64,000 nt of DNA from Steromphala cineraria (lineage: Eukaryota; Mollusca; Gastropoda; Trochida; Trochidae), in the NCBI GenBank assembly GCA_916613615.1, contig OU744728.1, positions 34,370,450 to 34,434,449 on the forward strand, given 5' to 3'. Position 1 is the first letter of the stretch. The number at the start of each line of letters is the position of its first letter. Positions 1-14,100 of this stretch are shown piece by piece. The position numbers and the translations under genes were made by a program. The notes under the pieces were generated by a model that searched no databases, was not told the origin of the DNA, and saw only the letters and a program-made list of their open reading frames with translations.

Positions 1-1581
1 GCTGAATAGGGTCAACTCATGGTTCAGTAAGGTCAGTCAGTCAGTACACAGGACATCAGCTGAATAGGGTCAACTCATGGTTCAGTTAGGTCAGTCAGTC
101 AGTACATCGGACATCAGCTGAATCTGGTCAACTCGTGGTTCAGTAAGGTCAGTCAGTCAGTACATCGGACATCAGCTGAATCGGGTCAACTCGTGGTTCA
201 GTAAGGTCAGTCAGTCAGTACATCGGACATCAGCTGAATAGGGTCAACTCGTGGTTCAGTAAGGTCAGTCAGTCAGTACACCGGACATCAGCTAAATAGG
301 GTCAACTCATGGTTCAGTTAGGTCAGTCAGTCAGTACACCGGACATCAGCTGAATAGGGTCAACTCGTGGTTCAGTTAGGTCAGTCAGTCAGTACACAGG
401 ACATCAGCTGAATAGGGTCAACTCATGGTTCAGTATGGTCAGTCAGTCAGTACATCGGACATCAGCTGAATAGGGTCAACTCGTGGTTCAGTAAAGTCAG
501 TCAGTCAGTACATCGGACATCAGCTGAATAGGGTCAACTCGTGGTTCAGTTAGGTCAGTCAGTCAGTACATCGGACATCAGCTGAATCAGTGGTTCAGTA
601 TGGTCAGTCAGTCAGTACATCGGACATCAGCTGAATCGGGTCAACTCGTGGTTCAGTAAGGTCAGTCAGTCTGTACATCAGACATCAGCTGAATAGGGTC
701 AACTTGTGGTTCAGTAAGGTCAGTCAGTCAGTACACCGGACATCAGCTGAATAGGGTCAACTCGTGGTTCAGTTAGGTCAGTCAGTCTGTACATAGGACA
801 TCAGCTGAATAGGGTCAACTCATGGTTCAGTTAGGTCAGTCAGTCAGTACATCGAACATCAGCTGAATAGGGTCAACTCGTGGTTCAGTAAGGTCAGTCA
901 GTCAGTACACCGGACATCAGCTGAATAGGGTCAACTCATGGTTCAGTTAGGTCAGTCAGTCAGTACATCAGACATCAGCTGAATAGGGTCAACTCGTGGT
1001 TCAGTAAGGTCAGTCAGTCAGTACATCGGACATCAGCTGAATCGGGTCAACTCATGGTTCAGTAAAGTCAGTCAGTCAGTACACAGGACATCAGCTGAAT
1101 AGGGTCAACTCGTGGTTCAGTAAGGTCAGTCAGTCAGTACACAGGACATCAGCTGAATCGGGTCAACTCGTGGTTCAGTAAGGTCAGTCAGTCAGTACAC
1201 AGGACATCAGCTGAATCGGGTCAACTCGTGGTTCAGTAAGGTCAGTCAGTCAGTACATCGGACATCAGCTGAATCTGGTCAACTCGTGGTTCAGTAAGGT
1301 CAGTCAGTCAGTACACAGGACATCAGCTGAATAGGGTCAACTCGTGGTTCAGTAAGGTCAGTCAGTCAGTACACCGGACATCAGCTGAATAGGGTCAACT
1401 CATGGTTCAGTTAGGTCAGTCAGTCAGTACATCGGACATCAGCTGAATAGGGTCAACTCGTGGTTCAGTAAGGTCAGTCAGTCAGTACATCGGACATCAG
1501 CTGAATAGGGTCAACTCGTGGTTCAGTGAGGTCAGTCAGTCAGTACATCAGACATCAGCTGAATCAGTGGTTCAGTATGGA
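1..1581. repeat. 58-bp minisatellite (array 1), about 27 copies
   Basis: A 58-bp unit containing GGTCAGTCAGTCAGTACA and GGACATCAGCTGAAT is repeated head to tail from the first base of the window to about 1581. Copies differ by single substitutions (CTCATGG/CTCGTGG, CACAGG/CATCGG) and a few are shortened. No frame stays open. The array lies about 500 bp upstream of the first FTSJ3 exon seen here, so it is probably intronic in that gene. Its left end is outside the window. Confidence 0.97.
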
Positions 1582-2084
1582 CAGTCAGCTGCACCAGCAA
1601 CAGCTACACAAGTGTCCTCCAAGTTACTGAGTGCACTAGCAATGGGTTCACATTAAAATTGTGAGCTGCATTGGGCAGTCACAACCTCGTTAAACTCCTA
1701 ATCATGTCACATTATTATTACCCGATAAAGTTTGTCATATAACTTTAACAAAACAATTTGACATTTTGATATTGACCCAACCAGAACAAGGATAGTGAAC
1801 ATATTTACAAAAGTATCTCACAATTCCAAATGAGATAATTTTGTGTATCTTTACACTTCAATTTGAAACTGAAACTAATGATGCGAAGAAATGGTGATAT
1901 TGACACTGAAACAAATCATTCTAAGCAATTGTTATATTAGCACATTTGCATAATATTGATTGATAACTTTGCATGAGTGAAAAAATAATTGAGTTAGAAG
2001 TTGATGATAATAACGAATTTGCATAATTTGACTTACGAGTCTGTAATGTGGTTAAATGTTGGTGACGTTATGGCTGTTATGTAG
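1582..2084. other. intron remainder, no recognised feature
   Basis: AT-rich unique-looking sequence between minisatellite array 1 and the exon at 2085. It ends in a usable 3' splice site (TTATGTAG). I see no coding signal in it. Confidence 0.5.
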
Positions 2085-2178
2085 AGTTCTTTCATGGACC
2101 TGGAGGAAGAGGCAGATGAGGACGCAGAGATGGAGCAGTTTGCGGACAGCTACAGGAGTCGTGGTGGATACATCATGG
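2085..2178 (+). CDS. FTSJ3: FTSJ3 exon a (acidic linker)
   Basis: Reads [18 protein letters not shown] and onward. This matches in character the acidic segment before the Spb1_C domain of animal FTSJ3. The acceptor is TATGTAG and the donor GGTACGT. The exon ends in phase 1 and joins the next exon to form a glycine codon. The start could be 2 bp later, because there are overlapping AGs. Confidence 0.75.
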
Positions 2179-5100
2179 GTACGTAGTAGCTATATTAACA
2201 TAGGGTTAGGTACACTTCAATACTGCAGCAGAAACAATGAACTACTCTACCAAAGCTCGCTCTCCAACACAACGAGAAAGTTGTCGTGAGCATATCTAAA
2301 GAACTGTTTTCTGGAATCACCTTGCAACTAGCTTTTCATTTTAGCTCATCAGGCCTGTAAGACCCGATTGGCTCATTGCATGGCAGGTGTCTGGCGTCTG
2401 TTCCATCTCTTTCCGTCCCTCCATCCGCTGGTAAACTTCGCATATTTTTTAGTTCTACTCCATAAGCATAAATAATTAACGCCTAGAAAGCTGAAGGTAT
2501 GTGTACAGACACCTTGACTAGTGAGGATTATTATTTTGTGGCCCTGTGGCCCTTAATAAGGGTCACACTCTTAAAACCTATTTTCATCTTCTTCTCCATA
2601 AGCATAAGGCCTTAAAAGTTGAAACTTTGTGTATATGCTTCGTGACCAATGAGGATTGTAATTTGTAGCTTTTGAGATTCTGTGGACCCTCGGTTTTGGT
2701 TATCTTGACATCACTTTTAGGATAATTATGAGACACCAACCCTGATGTTTGGCAATCCCTGTTGGCCAATTTCTATCTTGCGGCGGGAACAGGGTCACGT
2801 TAGTGACTACTACGTTATTCAAGGATAAATATTGAGAAGTGAGAATTTAGACAAGTGACTTGGTGACCATGTGACCGCACAGACCCCTTATCTTACAAGG
2901 ATTATTATTATACATTTTAGAATAGATTTTGTGACTCTTTTTATTACATCATATGTATGTAGAGGCAATGGCTCTATAACTTAAAGTCCACAGTGTTGTT
3001 TAGATAGTTTCTCTCTATACAACAACACAACAGAATATAAGGGAATTGTATTGGCTTAATCTCCTATTAGCTATCATTAAACTCCCTCTTCTTTTGTTTG
3101 TCTATAATTCTTCCTTGATGACTGAGTTATGAGCTGAATGGAGACGTGATGATGACTGTTTGTGAACTGTGCAGGAGATGCCAGACTGAAGGAGGAGACT
3201 AGAGGAGAGGATGTAGAGAAGAGGGCCCACCAGGACGGTGGAGAAAGTGACTCGGACTCTAGTGACAGCGACAGCGACAGTGACTATGACATGTTGGAGA
3301 TGCAGCAGCCGGTAACACAGACTCAAGGGGCTGACAGCAAGAGCAGTAACAAGAAGACAGATGACAGCTTTGATGTTGTCCCAGCAGAGAAAACAGGTAA
3401 CAGTGAAGTCTCCCATCAACCCAGCCAACAATCACTCTCAGTCTCCCACTGGCTCACAAATTTTATTTAAGATTATTTTTTTCAACCTTAGGCTATAGTC
3501 ATCGCTCTGGCTGTCTGTCCATATACCCGTAGTGGTTTCGTTTCCAGACACTAACTCAAAAACTATTAAACCTAGCTCATTGAAACTTGGTATATGGATC
3601 AGTCAGCATGTGTCTTTTGTAGATTCACAACTTCTTCAGATTTTCTTATACACCAAAAAGCATGCCATTCAAAAATCTTCTGAAGGTTGTTAATCTGATA
3701 CTAATAATAGATTAATAGATTTCTGGTATAAGATGTGAAGCAAAGGTTTGATGTATTTTTTAGAGTTGTAGATGTGAAGCAGAGGTTTGATGTAAGAGTT
3801 GTAGATGTGAAGGAGAGGTTTGATGTGAGAGTTGTAGATGTGAAGGAGAGGTTTGATGTGAGAGTTGTAGATGTGAAGTAGAGGTTTGATGTAAGAGTTG
3901 TAGATGTGAAGCAGAGGTTTGATGTAAGAGTTGTAGACGTGAAGTAGAAGTTTGATGTAAGAGTTGTAGATGTGAAGCAGAGGTTTGATGTAAGAGTTGT
4001 AAATGTGAAGTAGAGGTTTGATGTTAGAGTTGTAGATGTGAAGTAGAGGTTTGATGTAAGAGTTGTAGACGTGAAGCAGAGGTTTGATGTAAGAGTTGTA
4101 TATGTGAAGTAGAGGTTTGATGTGAGAGTTGTAGATGTGAAGTAGAGGTTTGATGTAAGAGTTGTAGATGTGAAGCAGAGGTTTGATGTGTGAGTTGTAG
4201 ATGTGAAGCAGAGGTTTGATGTAAGAGTTGTAGATGTGAAGTAGAGGTTTGATGTAAGAGTTGTAGACGTGAAGTAGAGGTTTGATGTGAGAGTTGTAGA
4301 CGTGAAGCAGACGTTTGATGTGAGAGTTGTAGATGTGAAGTAGAGGTTTGATGTAAGAGTTGTAGATGTGAAGCAGAGGTTTGATGTAAGAGTTGTAGAC
4401 GTGAAGTAGAGGTTTGATGTAAGAGCTGTAGACGTGAAGCAGAGGTTTGATGTGAGAGTTGTAAATGTGAAGTAGAGGTTTGATGTTAGAGTTGTAGATG
4501 TGAAGTAGAGGTTTGATGTAAGAGTTGTAGACGTGAAGCAGAGGTTTGATGTAAGAGTCGTAGATGTGAAGTAGAGGTTTGATGTAAGAGTTGCAGATGT
4601 GAAGTAGAGGTTTGATGTAAGAGTTGTAGATGTGAAGTAGAGGTTTGATGTAAGAGTTGTAGATGTGAAGTAGAGGTTTGATGTAAGAGTTGTAGACGTG
4701 AAGTAGATGTTTGATGTAAGAGTTGTAGATGTGAAGTAGAGGTTTGATGCAAGAGTTGTAGATGTGAAGTAGAGGTTTGATGTAAGAGTTGTAGACGTGA
4801 AGGAGAGGTTTGATGTAAGAGTCGTATGTATGTCTTGCAGGTGCCACCAAGAGGCTTGATGCTGTCGGCATGGCGATAGGTGCATCCCTTGTGCAGTCGC
4901 GCAAACGCAGAAGGGAAATTACAGACAATGCATATCACAGGTGGGTAGGAATTGTCATTACCATCACCATTGTCATCACTTCAGTCCATCTGAGGTTAAT
5001 CTTGTTGTTGAGATGGCAGCTCCCAGCTATTAGTAGAGTTTTCACACAGAGATGTTTGAGCTAACATTATGTACTGCACTGATTGTGAGCTATTTGTTGC

Positions 5101-8100
5101 AGGTACACATTTGATGACGACGGTTTGCCTGAGTGGTTCATGAAGGATGAGAAGAAACACAGTCGCATTCAGCTCCCAGTCACCAAGGTACGCTCTTCCT
5201 CCCTACATCAAAGTTTGCAGAGGATGACAATCCCTAATTATGTTCTTGGGAAAAAAACATAATTTCCAACACTAACTTTTCGCTAATTTTTCCATTAGTC
5301 TGAAAGCCATATAAACATAAGAGTATTTATGAAATATTAATCCTGAATATTTAGGTCCCGTAATATTCTAAAATGCTGATAGCCTTGAAAAAAATGACCC
5401 TGTAGCTAATCCGAGATTGCTAACTCCAGCTCTCACGAGAACAAAGCAATACAGTGTTTGTCTGCGTTAAATTCTGTGACCATGACTTTTTTTAACCCTT
5501 ACGATGCGGCTATATATTTTTGCTCAACTAGCCCCCGTGGCGACATTGTTTTGTCCGGTGCCAGCCACCGTTATATCCTGATTGCACCGCCCACTGAATA
5601 TTTTTATGTAGCGAGTCCCGTGTCTTTTACAACAATTGGTGTATCTATTTCGCGGATCCCGGATTTTTATTTAGAGCCTTGTAAAATGTTTATTTATGCA
5701 CACACAATAATTCTTTTTACATGGACTTCTAGATACACTGTGCCTCTTTATAAATATATAAAAAAAACATTACGATGCGCCTCATATTTTTTTCCCCACA
5801 GTCATCAAAAGAAAATCTTTAATTCCGCTTGCCGCTTCTTTATTTTTGCGTGTGAACGATCACTTATATTTCGCTTGCCGCTTCTTTATTCCTGTCCGCG
5901 CATAGACATGTGATACATGGAAAAAAAGACAATTCTTTTCTCTACAAGTTGATATAAAAATTATAAAAATATCTCTAATGGTTCGTGAGATATGAGTGCC
6001 GCAAGGTGCGCGAGTTAAATACAAGTTCAATTAGCGAACGCCGGCGCGCAAGTAGCGCGTGTGAACGATCACTTATATTTCGCTTGCCGCTTCTTTATTC
6101 CTGTCCGCTCATAGACATGTGATACATGGAAAAAAAGACAATTCTTTTCTCTACAAGTTGATATAAAAATTATAAAAATATCTCTAATGGTTCATGAGAT
6201 ATGAGTGCCGCAAGGTGCGCGAGTTAAATACAAGTTCAATTAGCGAACGCCGGCGCGCAAGTAGCGCGGATGGACGATGTAATTTATTCCGTGCATCGCT
6301 GCCGCTTCTTTATCATTGTGCACGCATAGACAAATGATACATTGAAATGAAGACAATTTACTCCTCTACAAAATGGAGAAAAAAATTTGAAATTATCTCA
6401 AACGTTCCGTGAGATATGAATGCCGCAAGGTGGGTAACCCCAATCATTTTTGAGAAAAGGTTTGATATTTCCGACAGATAGCGCAGCGCTTGCAGTTTCT
6501 TTAGTTTTTCGTGCACATTTACAAATGACACATTGGATTGAAGCTCGTTCTTCGCTCTTTACAATGATGTAAATGATTTGATCCCCACCCCCTTCCAAAA
6601 TTGTATATAGTGCCAAAGAAGGGGTGGGGGTTCATGATGCGGCTTCAGTTGAACTTCCACGGACAGCTCACATTGACTTTCTCTGTCTCTGTTACGAAAT
6701 AAAAAAAGAAAAATTTATTTTTATAAATGCTTGTACAATATAATCAACAAATATATAATCATAACAATAATCACCTTCAAAGGTGCGAATAACAGCCTTT
6801 TAGAACCTAACAAGGTCTAGAGTCCATACTTCTACTTCTTTTTTCTTTCTTCAATTATCTTCATCCCCATCTTCGTCTTCCCTCTCTATCATACTGATAT
6901 AGGCTTTACAGAAATCTTGTGATGTGTGGTATAGGCGGAAACATGGTTCTACACACAAAGCAACATTGCAGTCTAGACACTCGAAAGAAGATTCTCTTCC
7001 TACTCTACCTTCTTTCTTACTGGCTGGTTGGCAGCTGCCGCTCCACGTCGCATGAGTTCACGTCTGGCTTTAGAACATACAACACAGGTGCGTGACAAAT
7101 TCTTCTTTCTTCCTACAGGCTCGATCTTTGAAGGAAAGTGACGACCATGCAATACTGTCGTCGGTTGTACATCGCCGACCCCGGGGACGTCTGCCGAGAG
7201 TTGCAACCTTCTCTCTGTCGGCAAAGGTTATGATGTGTTGAACTATTTCTTTCCTAAATTCTCTGTTTGTCTTCAGACTTCTATCTTTGGAGAGTTCTTT
7301 GTACAGAACGTAGGCATTCAAAAGAGCAACGTTGAGGATATGAAACCACACACTCTTCCACCACTTTAGAGTTTTCATTTTGAACGGTGTGTACGACAAC
7401 ATCTGACCGGCCCGGTCGACGCCACCCATGTACTTGTTGTATTCATGAACGATACGAGGTTTTGTAATTGGTTCTCCAGTCACCCTGTTCTTCCTTCCCG
7501 ACTCGACATCTTCCGTGTCCTCAACAGTGGACATAAGCAAGACTGACTTTCTGTCCTCATAACTGACGATCAGAAGTTCTTTGTTGTGTTGCTGCAACAT
7601 AGAACCTTTCTCTGGTTTCTTCGCTTTTCTCTTCAGTTTGACTGGGATTCCGCTCCTATTTCCTCGCAACATCCCCGTCGCACCGAAACCACACTTCCAC
7701 AGATTGATGTACAATGTCACAGATGAATAGAAATTGTCCATGTAAACATGATATCCCTTGCGAGAGTAATCTTTGACCAAATCCATGACCAAATCATACG
7801 TTTTCCCCCCTATAGAAACTTCGTTGGTTCTTCCAGTGTAGAGTTTGAATTTACAGACGTATCCATTGTGCGAGTCACACAACATGTAAGCCTTGATACC
7901 ATACTTCTTAGGTTTGTCAGGGTTGTAAACCTTGAAGCTGAGGTTGCCTTTCCAAGGCACCAATCCCTCATCAACTGAGATATGTTGATGCGGTATGTAA
8001 ACTCTTGAGAACCGATGTATGATGCGGTTATACAATATTCCAAGTTTATTGAGTGGGGAAAAATGAGGTGTGTTTCGTCCTGGCATTGTACTGTTATCAG

Positions 8101-11100
8101 ATAAGTGAAGAAACGTGAGCAACAACCAAAACCTGTCTCTAGGCATACACTTTGGGAAGAAAGGCGTCGAGGTAACATCACTAGTCGACCAATACTCTGA
8201 AAAGTTCCTCTGTACAACTAAGGACATGGCGATAGTCATCGCTACGAATACTTTCATTTCCTCAGCATTCGTATCCTTCCACTGGCACATTCTTGACTTG
8301 GGCGGGAGGACCTCGTTGTCGCATTCTTGGTGAAAGTATCTATTGGTTTCCGTTGCCATCAATCCGTAATCATCTTCTTGTAAGAACATTTCGAAATAGT
8401 CAATAGGTTTTGGTTGCTCAGGCAATTCTTTGAACTGTCCCAGCCCAGGCTGTCCCGTAAAAGGCAGATCAACACGTCCACGTGGCCTCGGCCCGTCCTT
8501 CCAGTTTGCCGCAAAATCACCCTCCCCTGTATCAGAGGTGTCACTGTCTTGATCATCCAAGTCAACGAACTCATCTGTGGAACTACTACCAGTAGAAGCA
8601 ACTCCCCCCGTAGCAGCTAGTATACGTCTTGCAATGTTCCTTATATCTGGATCACTGTCCATGTCCGATACCAATCCATCACTATCACTATTCCCGTCAC
8701 TATCATCAGTAGTTTCCATATCAGAAGTTTCATCAGCATGGACTTCGGAAGAGAACTCGTCGTCTGAAGCATACGGCCCAGCATAGTTCCGAGTCCTCGG
8801 TCTCCTTCCTCTAAATCTTGGCATCTTCTATATCATCTGTAATAGATTGAAACAGATTTAGACATGTGCAAGAAAGAACAACTCAGGAGCATTTTACAGA
8901 GAAAACCAGTGTGAGCCTCATGGACATTCATTTGCCGTCATTCCAAAGTATTTGAAACAATCACACCATCGGCGCCGACAGCACCAAAGGCAATGGTAAA
9001 ATTCACATATTTGGACGTTTCATGACTGTCCCGGCTAACCCCGGTTCTTTTATTCATACGACTCCCCCAAAGTCGAAAATCTGGGCTTTCTTCTGACTTC
9101 CTAGGCGATGAGTTGGCGAGTCGCGAACGAAACAACCATCTACGTCAGGGAAGCTCTGATTGTCAGTTGTGGATTACAAAAGTTTTGCAACTTTTGATAG
9201 GTTCCACGGACCTAACCGCCGCAGCGTCAAGGCAAAACCCGAACAAAATTGCCGATGTCAAAAAAAGACATCAACACATTTTGCGGGGCTTCTTGCATCT
9301 TTATTTCTCTTTGCGCATATACATATGATATACCAAAATGATGGCAATTTTATTCTCTCTCCAACGATATATCGTGTGTTAGAGCGCGCCGCTTGGTTAG
9401 TGAAATATCAAGCGCGAAAGTACATACTTTTGCGGCCTTTATAGTATTATTATTTGCATGGGCGGACATACAAATGATATGCCAAAATGAAGGCAATTTC
9501 ATCCTCTTTCCAACGATATCTCATGTGTTAGAGCGCGCCGCTTGGTTAGTGAAATATCAAGCGCGAAAGTACATACTTTTGCGGCCTTTATAGTATAATT
9601 ATTTGCATGGGCGGACATACAAATGATATGCCAAAATGAAGGCAATTTCATCCTCTTTCCAACGATATCTCATGTGTTAGAGCGCGCCGCTTGGTTAGTG
9701 AAATATCAAGCGCGAAAGCAATCTCTCGGACTTTGTGTTCTGAAATCCGACGTACTGGGCAACGTTGCCCATGAAATTGTTTGTTCTCGAATGGAACAGC
9801 CTCGCCCGACATATAAGGAAAATGTTCCAGACCTCGGAATAACACCGAAAATAGTTTTTGAATTTCACTAAACATGATATTGATTTTGAAAGTTTGGGCG
9901 CTAAGGGTCAAATTTTTCCCATGTTTCGCAGCGAGGCCCGCACTAGAAATAGGGAAAATTCTCGAATGAAAGTTCCGAGCACCCTCGATTTTTCATGGGA
10001 AAAATTCCCACAAACTTTCCGTCCCTCTCAGGAGAAAATTCTCGGTCTCCGAAAAAGTTGAATAAGTCAAAAACCGATTGCTTCGCGTCAACAACATTTA
10101 TACCGCAGATAGAGACCCGACTTTTCCACCTCTCCAATTAGTCACTTTTCACAAATAAATTTTTTTTTATTTTGTTATTGACGAAAACGGTTTTATGTAA
10201 ATATTTCAATAATTAGTAACTTCTCCTTTCTTCCAGGGACGTGAAAGGGTAGACATTGACACTCAAAGTTTGGACATGTGCAGTTTCAGCAAATGGCATC
10301 ACAAACAAAAATGTTCACGCAGTTCTAAAAAACCCGAGTGCAGCCGAAATTTAGTGGGAAATTTTTCTCACAAAAACGACTATAGTCGGAAAAAGCGTCT
10401 CGATCTTGACAATATTTCTGTTTCCTAGTTATAACTTTTTAGGCAGAACTGGAAGCAAACTTCTGATATTGAATGTTGAAGCTTGGGGGGCTAAGGGTAA
10501 ATTTGTACCATGTCTCGTGGCGAGGCCCGCACCAAAAATATTGAAAATCCTCGAAAGAAAACTCCGAGTACGCTCGATTTTTCATGGGAAATAAGTCCAT
10601 ACCTCACGGCGAAGCTCGGAAGTGGTCAAAAATCTCCGGCCTTCGTCATAACCCTCGAGTGAAAGTGGCCCAAAAAAAGCCCATACCTCCGGGTGCTCTC
10701 GGAAAAGTAGAACAAAAGCATGATCGTGCTCAAAACCTGATAGTGTGAATGTGGTCATGGGACAACTTTCCCATTACATCATGGCGAGACCCGGGACAAA
10801 ATTTCCGATGGCCGGAAGTGGTCAGAACACTCGGACGTCCCTTTCGTCATGGGAAAACATTCCCATTACCTCATGCCGAGACCCGGAAAAAAATGTCGAT
10901 GCCCGGAAGTGGTTCGGAACCTCTGACGTCATCGCAACCCGATCATGTAAGTTTGGTAATGGGACAAGTTTCCCATTACGTCATGACTAAAAACCGGAAA
11001 AAATGTTTTATGTCAAAAAGACATACAAACATTTTGCGGGGCTTCTTGCATCTTTATTTCTCTTGCGCATATACCTATCATATGCCAAATTGAAGGCATT

Positions 11101-14100
11101 TTTATTCTCTTTCCATCGATATATCTTGCTTTATAGCGCGCCACTTGGTTAGTGAAATATCAAGCACAAAAGCTTTTTTTTTGCGGCCTTCATAGTACAA
11201 TTATTTGCAATTGCGCATATACAAATTATACACCACATTGAAGACAATTTTATTCTCTTTCCATCGATATATCATGTTTTATAGCGCGCCAATTTGTTAT
11301 TGAAATATCATGCACGAAAGTCGAAAACTTTTAAAGATTTTTAGTATAATTATTTGCAACTGCGCATATACAAATTATACACCAAATTGAAGACAATTTT
11401 ATTCTCTTTCCATCGATATATCATGTGGTAGAGCGCGCCACTTGGTTAGTGAAATATCGAGTGCGAAAGAACACATTTTGTCTGCTTTTGCGGCCTTTTG
11501 TGGCCTTTATAGTGCTATTATTTGCAACTGCGCATATGCAAATTATACACCAAATTGAAGACAATTTTATTCTCTTTCCATCGATATATCATGTGGTAGA
11601 GCGCGCCACTTGGTTAGTGAAATATCGAGCGCGAAAGAACACATTTTGGCTGTTTTTGCGGCCTTTATAGTGCAATTATTTGCAAATGCGCATATGCAAA
11701 TTATACACCAAATTGAAGACAATTTTATTCTCTTTCCATCGATATATCATGTGGTAGAGCGCGCCACTTGGTTAGTGAAATATCATGCACGAAAGTCGAA
11801 AACTTTTAAATATTTTTTAGTACAATTATTTGAAAACTGCGTATATACAAATTATACACCAAATTGAAGACAATTTTATTCTCTTTCCATCGATATATCA
11901 TGTGATAGAGCGCGCCACTTGGTTAGTGAAATATCAAGCGCGAAAGAACACATTTTGGCTGTTTTTGCGGCCTTTTGCGGCCTTTATAGTGCAATTTTTT
12001 GCAACTGCGCATATGCAAATTATACACCAAATTGAAGACAATTTTATTCTTTTTCCATCGATATATCATGTGTTAGAGCGCGCCACTTGGTTAGTGAAAA
12101 GCGCGAAAGAACACATTTTGTCTGCTTTTTGTCAACAATTCAACAGAGAAAATACCTGTTTTCACGGAGCTTGCTGTCTGCGCCAGTTAAACCAATTTTC
12201 ATAAAACAACGGCGTTTAGCGAGGCGCGGAAAATAATTACGAGCAATCCGGGAGCCGCCAAAACTGCTTGCAGTAAATTTTTGCCTTCTCGTGAAAGTTA
12301 GAGTCCGGACTCCGGATTTCGCCTAGAGGGCTTGCGCGCCAGTTTATATTTGGCACGGAAATATAACGCTCCCCGCATCGTAAGGGTTAATTGAATACTT
12401 AGTATTATACGTTTTGAAATTATTAAAATCTCAACAAATTAACGTAGGTAAATTTAAGGAAGGTATCTTTCGAATTTCTGACATCACGTAAATTGTCTTT
12501 GATATCCTTGAGCCTAGATATATAAAATGATTAGAAAACGATATACTGGAGCCCAGATATATCAGACGATTAGAAAACGATATACTGGAGCCCAGATATA
12601 TCAGACCATTAGAAAATGATATACTGGAGCCCAGATATATCAGACCATTAGAAAATGATATCCTGGAGCCCAGATATATCAGACCATTAGAAAATGATAT
12701 ACTGGAGCCCAGATATATCAGACCATTAGAAAATGATATACTGGAGCCCAGATATATCAGACCTTTAGAAAATAATATCCTGGAGCTCAGATATATCAGA
12801 CCATTAGAAAATGATATACTGGAGCCCAGATATATCAGACCTTTAGAAAATGATATACTGGAGCCCAGATATATCAGACAATTAGAAAAATAATATCCTG
12901 GAGCCCAGATATATCAGACAATTAGAAGATGATATACTAGAGCCCAGATATATCAGACCTTTAGAAAATGATATACTGGAGCCCAGATATATCAGACCTT
13001 TAGAAATGATATACTGGAGCCCAGATATATCAGACCTTTAGAAAATGATATCCTGGAGCCCAGATATATCAGACCTTTAGAAAATGATATACTGGAGCCC
13101 AGATATATCAGACGATTAGAAAATAATATCCTGGAGCCCAGATTTATCAGACCTTTAGAAAATAATATCCTGGAGCCCAGATATATCAGACAATTAGAAT
13201 ATGATATACTGGAGCCCAGATATATCAGACCTTTAGAAAATGATATCCTGGAGCCCAGATATATCAGACCTTTAGAAATGATATACTGGAGCCCAGATAT
13301 ATCAGACCTTTAGAAAATGATATACTGGAGCCCAGATATATCAGACAATTAGAAAAATAATATCCTGGAGCCCAGATATATCAGATCATTAGAAAATGAT
13401 ATCCTGGAGTCCAGATATATCAGACCATTAGAAAATGATATACTGGAGCCCAGATATATCAGACCTTTAGAAATGATATACTGGAGCCCAGATATATCAG
13501 ACCTTTAGAAATGATATCCTGGAGCCCAGATATATCAGACCTTCAGAAAATGATATACTGGAGCCCAGATATATCAGACCTTTAGAAATGATATACTGGA
13601 GCCCAAATATATCAGACCTTTAGAAAATAATATCCTGGAGCCAAGATATATCAGACCTTTAGAAAAATATATATTGGAGCCCAGATATATCAGACAATTA
13701 GAAAAATAATATCCTGGAGCCCAGATATATCAGATCATTAGAAAATGATATCCTGGAGCCCAGATATAACAGACCATTAGAAAATGATATACTGGAGCCC
13801 AGATATATCAGACCTTTAGAAAATAATATCCTGGAGCCCAGATATATCAGACCTTTAGAAATGATATACTGGAGCCCAGATATATCAGACAATTAGAAAA
13901 TAATATACTGGAGCCCAGATATATCAGACCATTAGAAAATGATATACTGGAGCCCAGATATATCAGACCTTTAGAAATGATATCCTGGAGCCCAGATATA
14001 TCAGACCTTTAGAAATGATATACAAGAGCCCAGATATATCAGACCTTTAGAAATGATATCCTGGAGCCCAGATATATCAGACCTTTAGAAAATGATATAC

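Larger units (their letters stand above)
5496..12386 (-). mobile_element. piggyBac DNA transposon, 6.9 kb, with TTAA target duplication
   Basis: Both ends are visible. The left end is TTAA then CCCTTACGATGCGG (5492-5509), and the right end is CCGCATCGTAAGGG then TTAA (12373-12390). These are 14-bp perfect terminal inverted repeats beginning CCC and flanked by the TTAA duplication that defines piggyBac insertions. The single transposase gene runs on the minus strand (8824 to about 6851). About 1.2 kb on the left and 3.5 kb on the right are made of subterminal repeats. This is long for the family (about 2.4 kb in the founding insect element). The element lies in an FTSJ3 intron. Confidence 0.95.

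Noticed and set aside
3690..4938. Three overlapping minus-strand ORFs of 150-412 codons
   Set aside because: They consist of an 11-residue period imposed by the 33-bp minisatellite and are open in more than one frame. They lie in an FTSJ3 intron on the opposite strand, with no flanking gene structure.
5458..5913. 151-codon + strand ORF
   Set aside because: It runs across the piggyBac TTAA junction and left terminal repeat, so it cannot be an ancient gene. No recognisable domain.
9113..12204. Several + strand ORFs of 60-124 codons sharing [11 protein letters not shown]
   Set aside because: They are the translation of piggyBac subterminal repeats, opposite to the transposase, and are not preserved between repeat copies.
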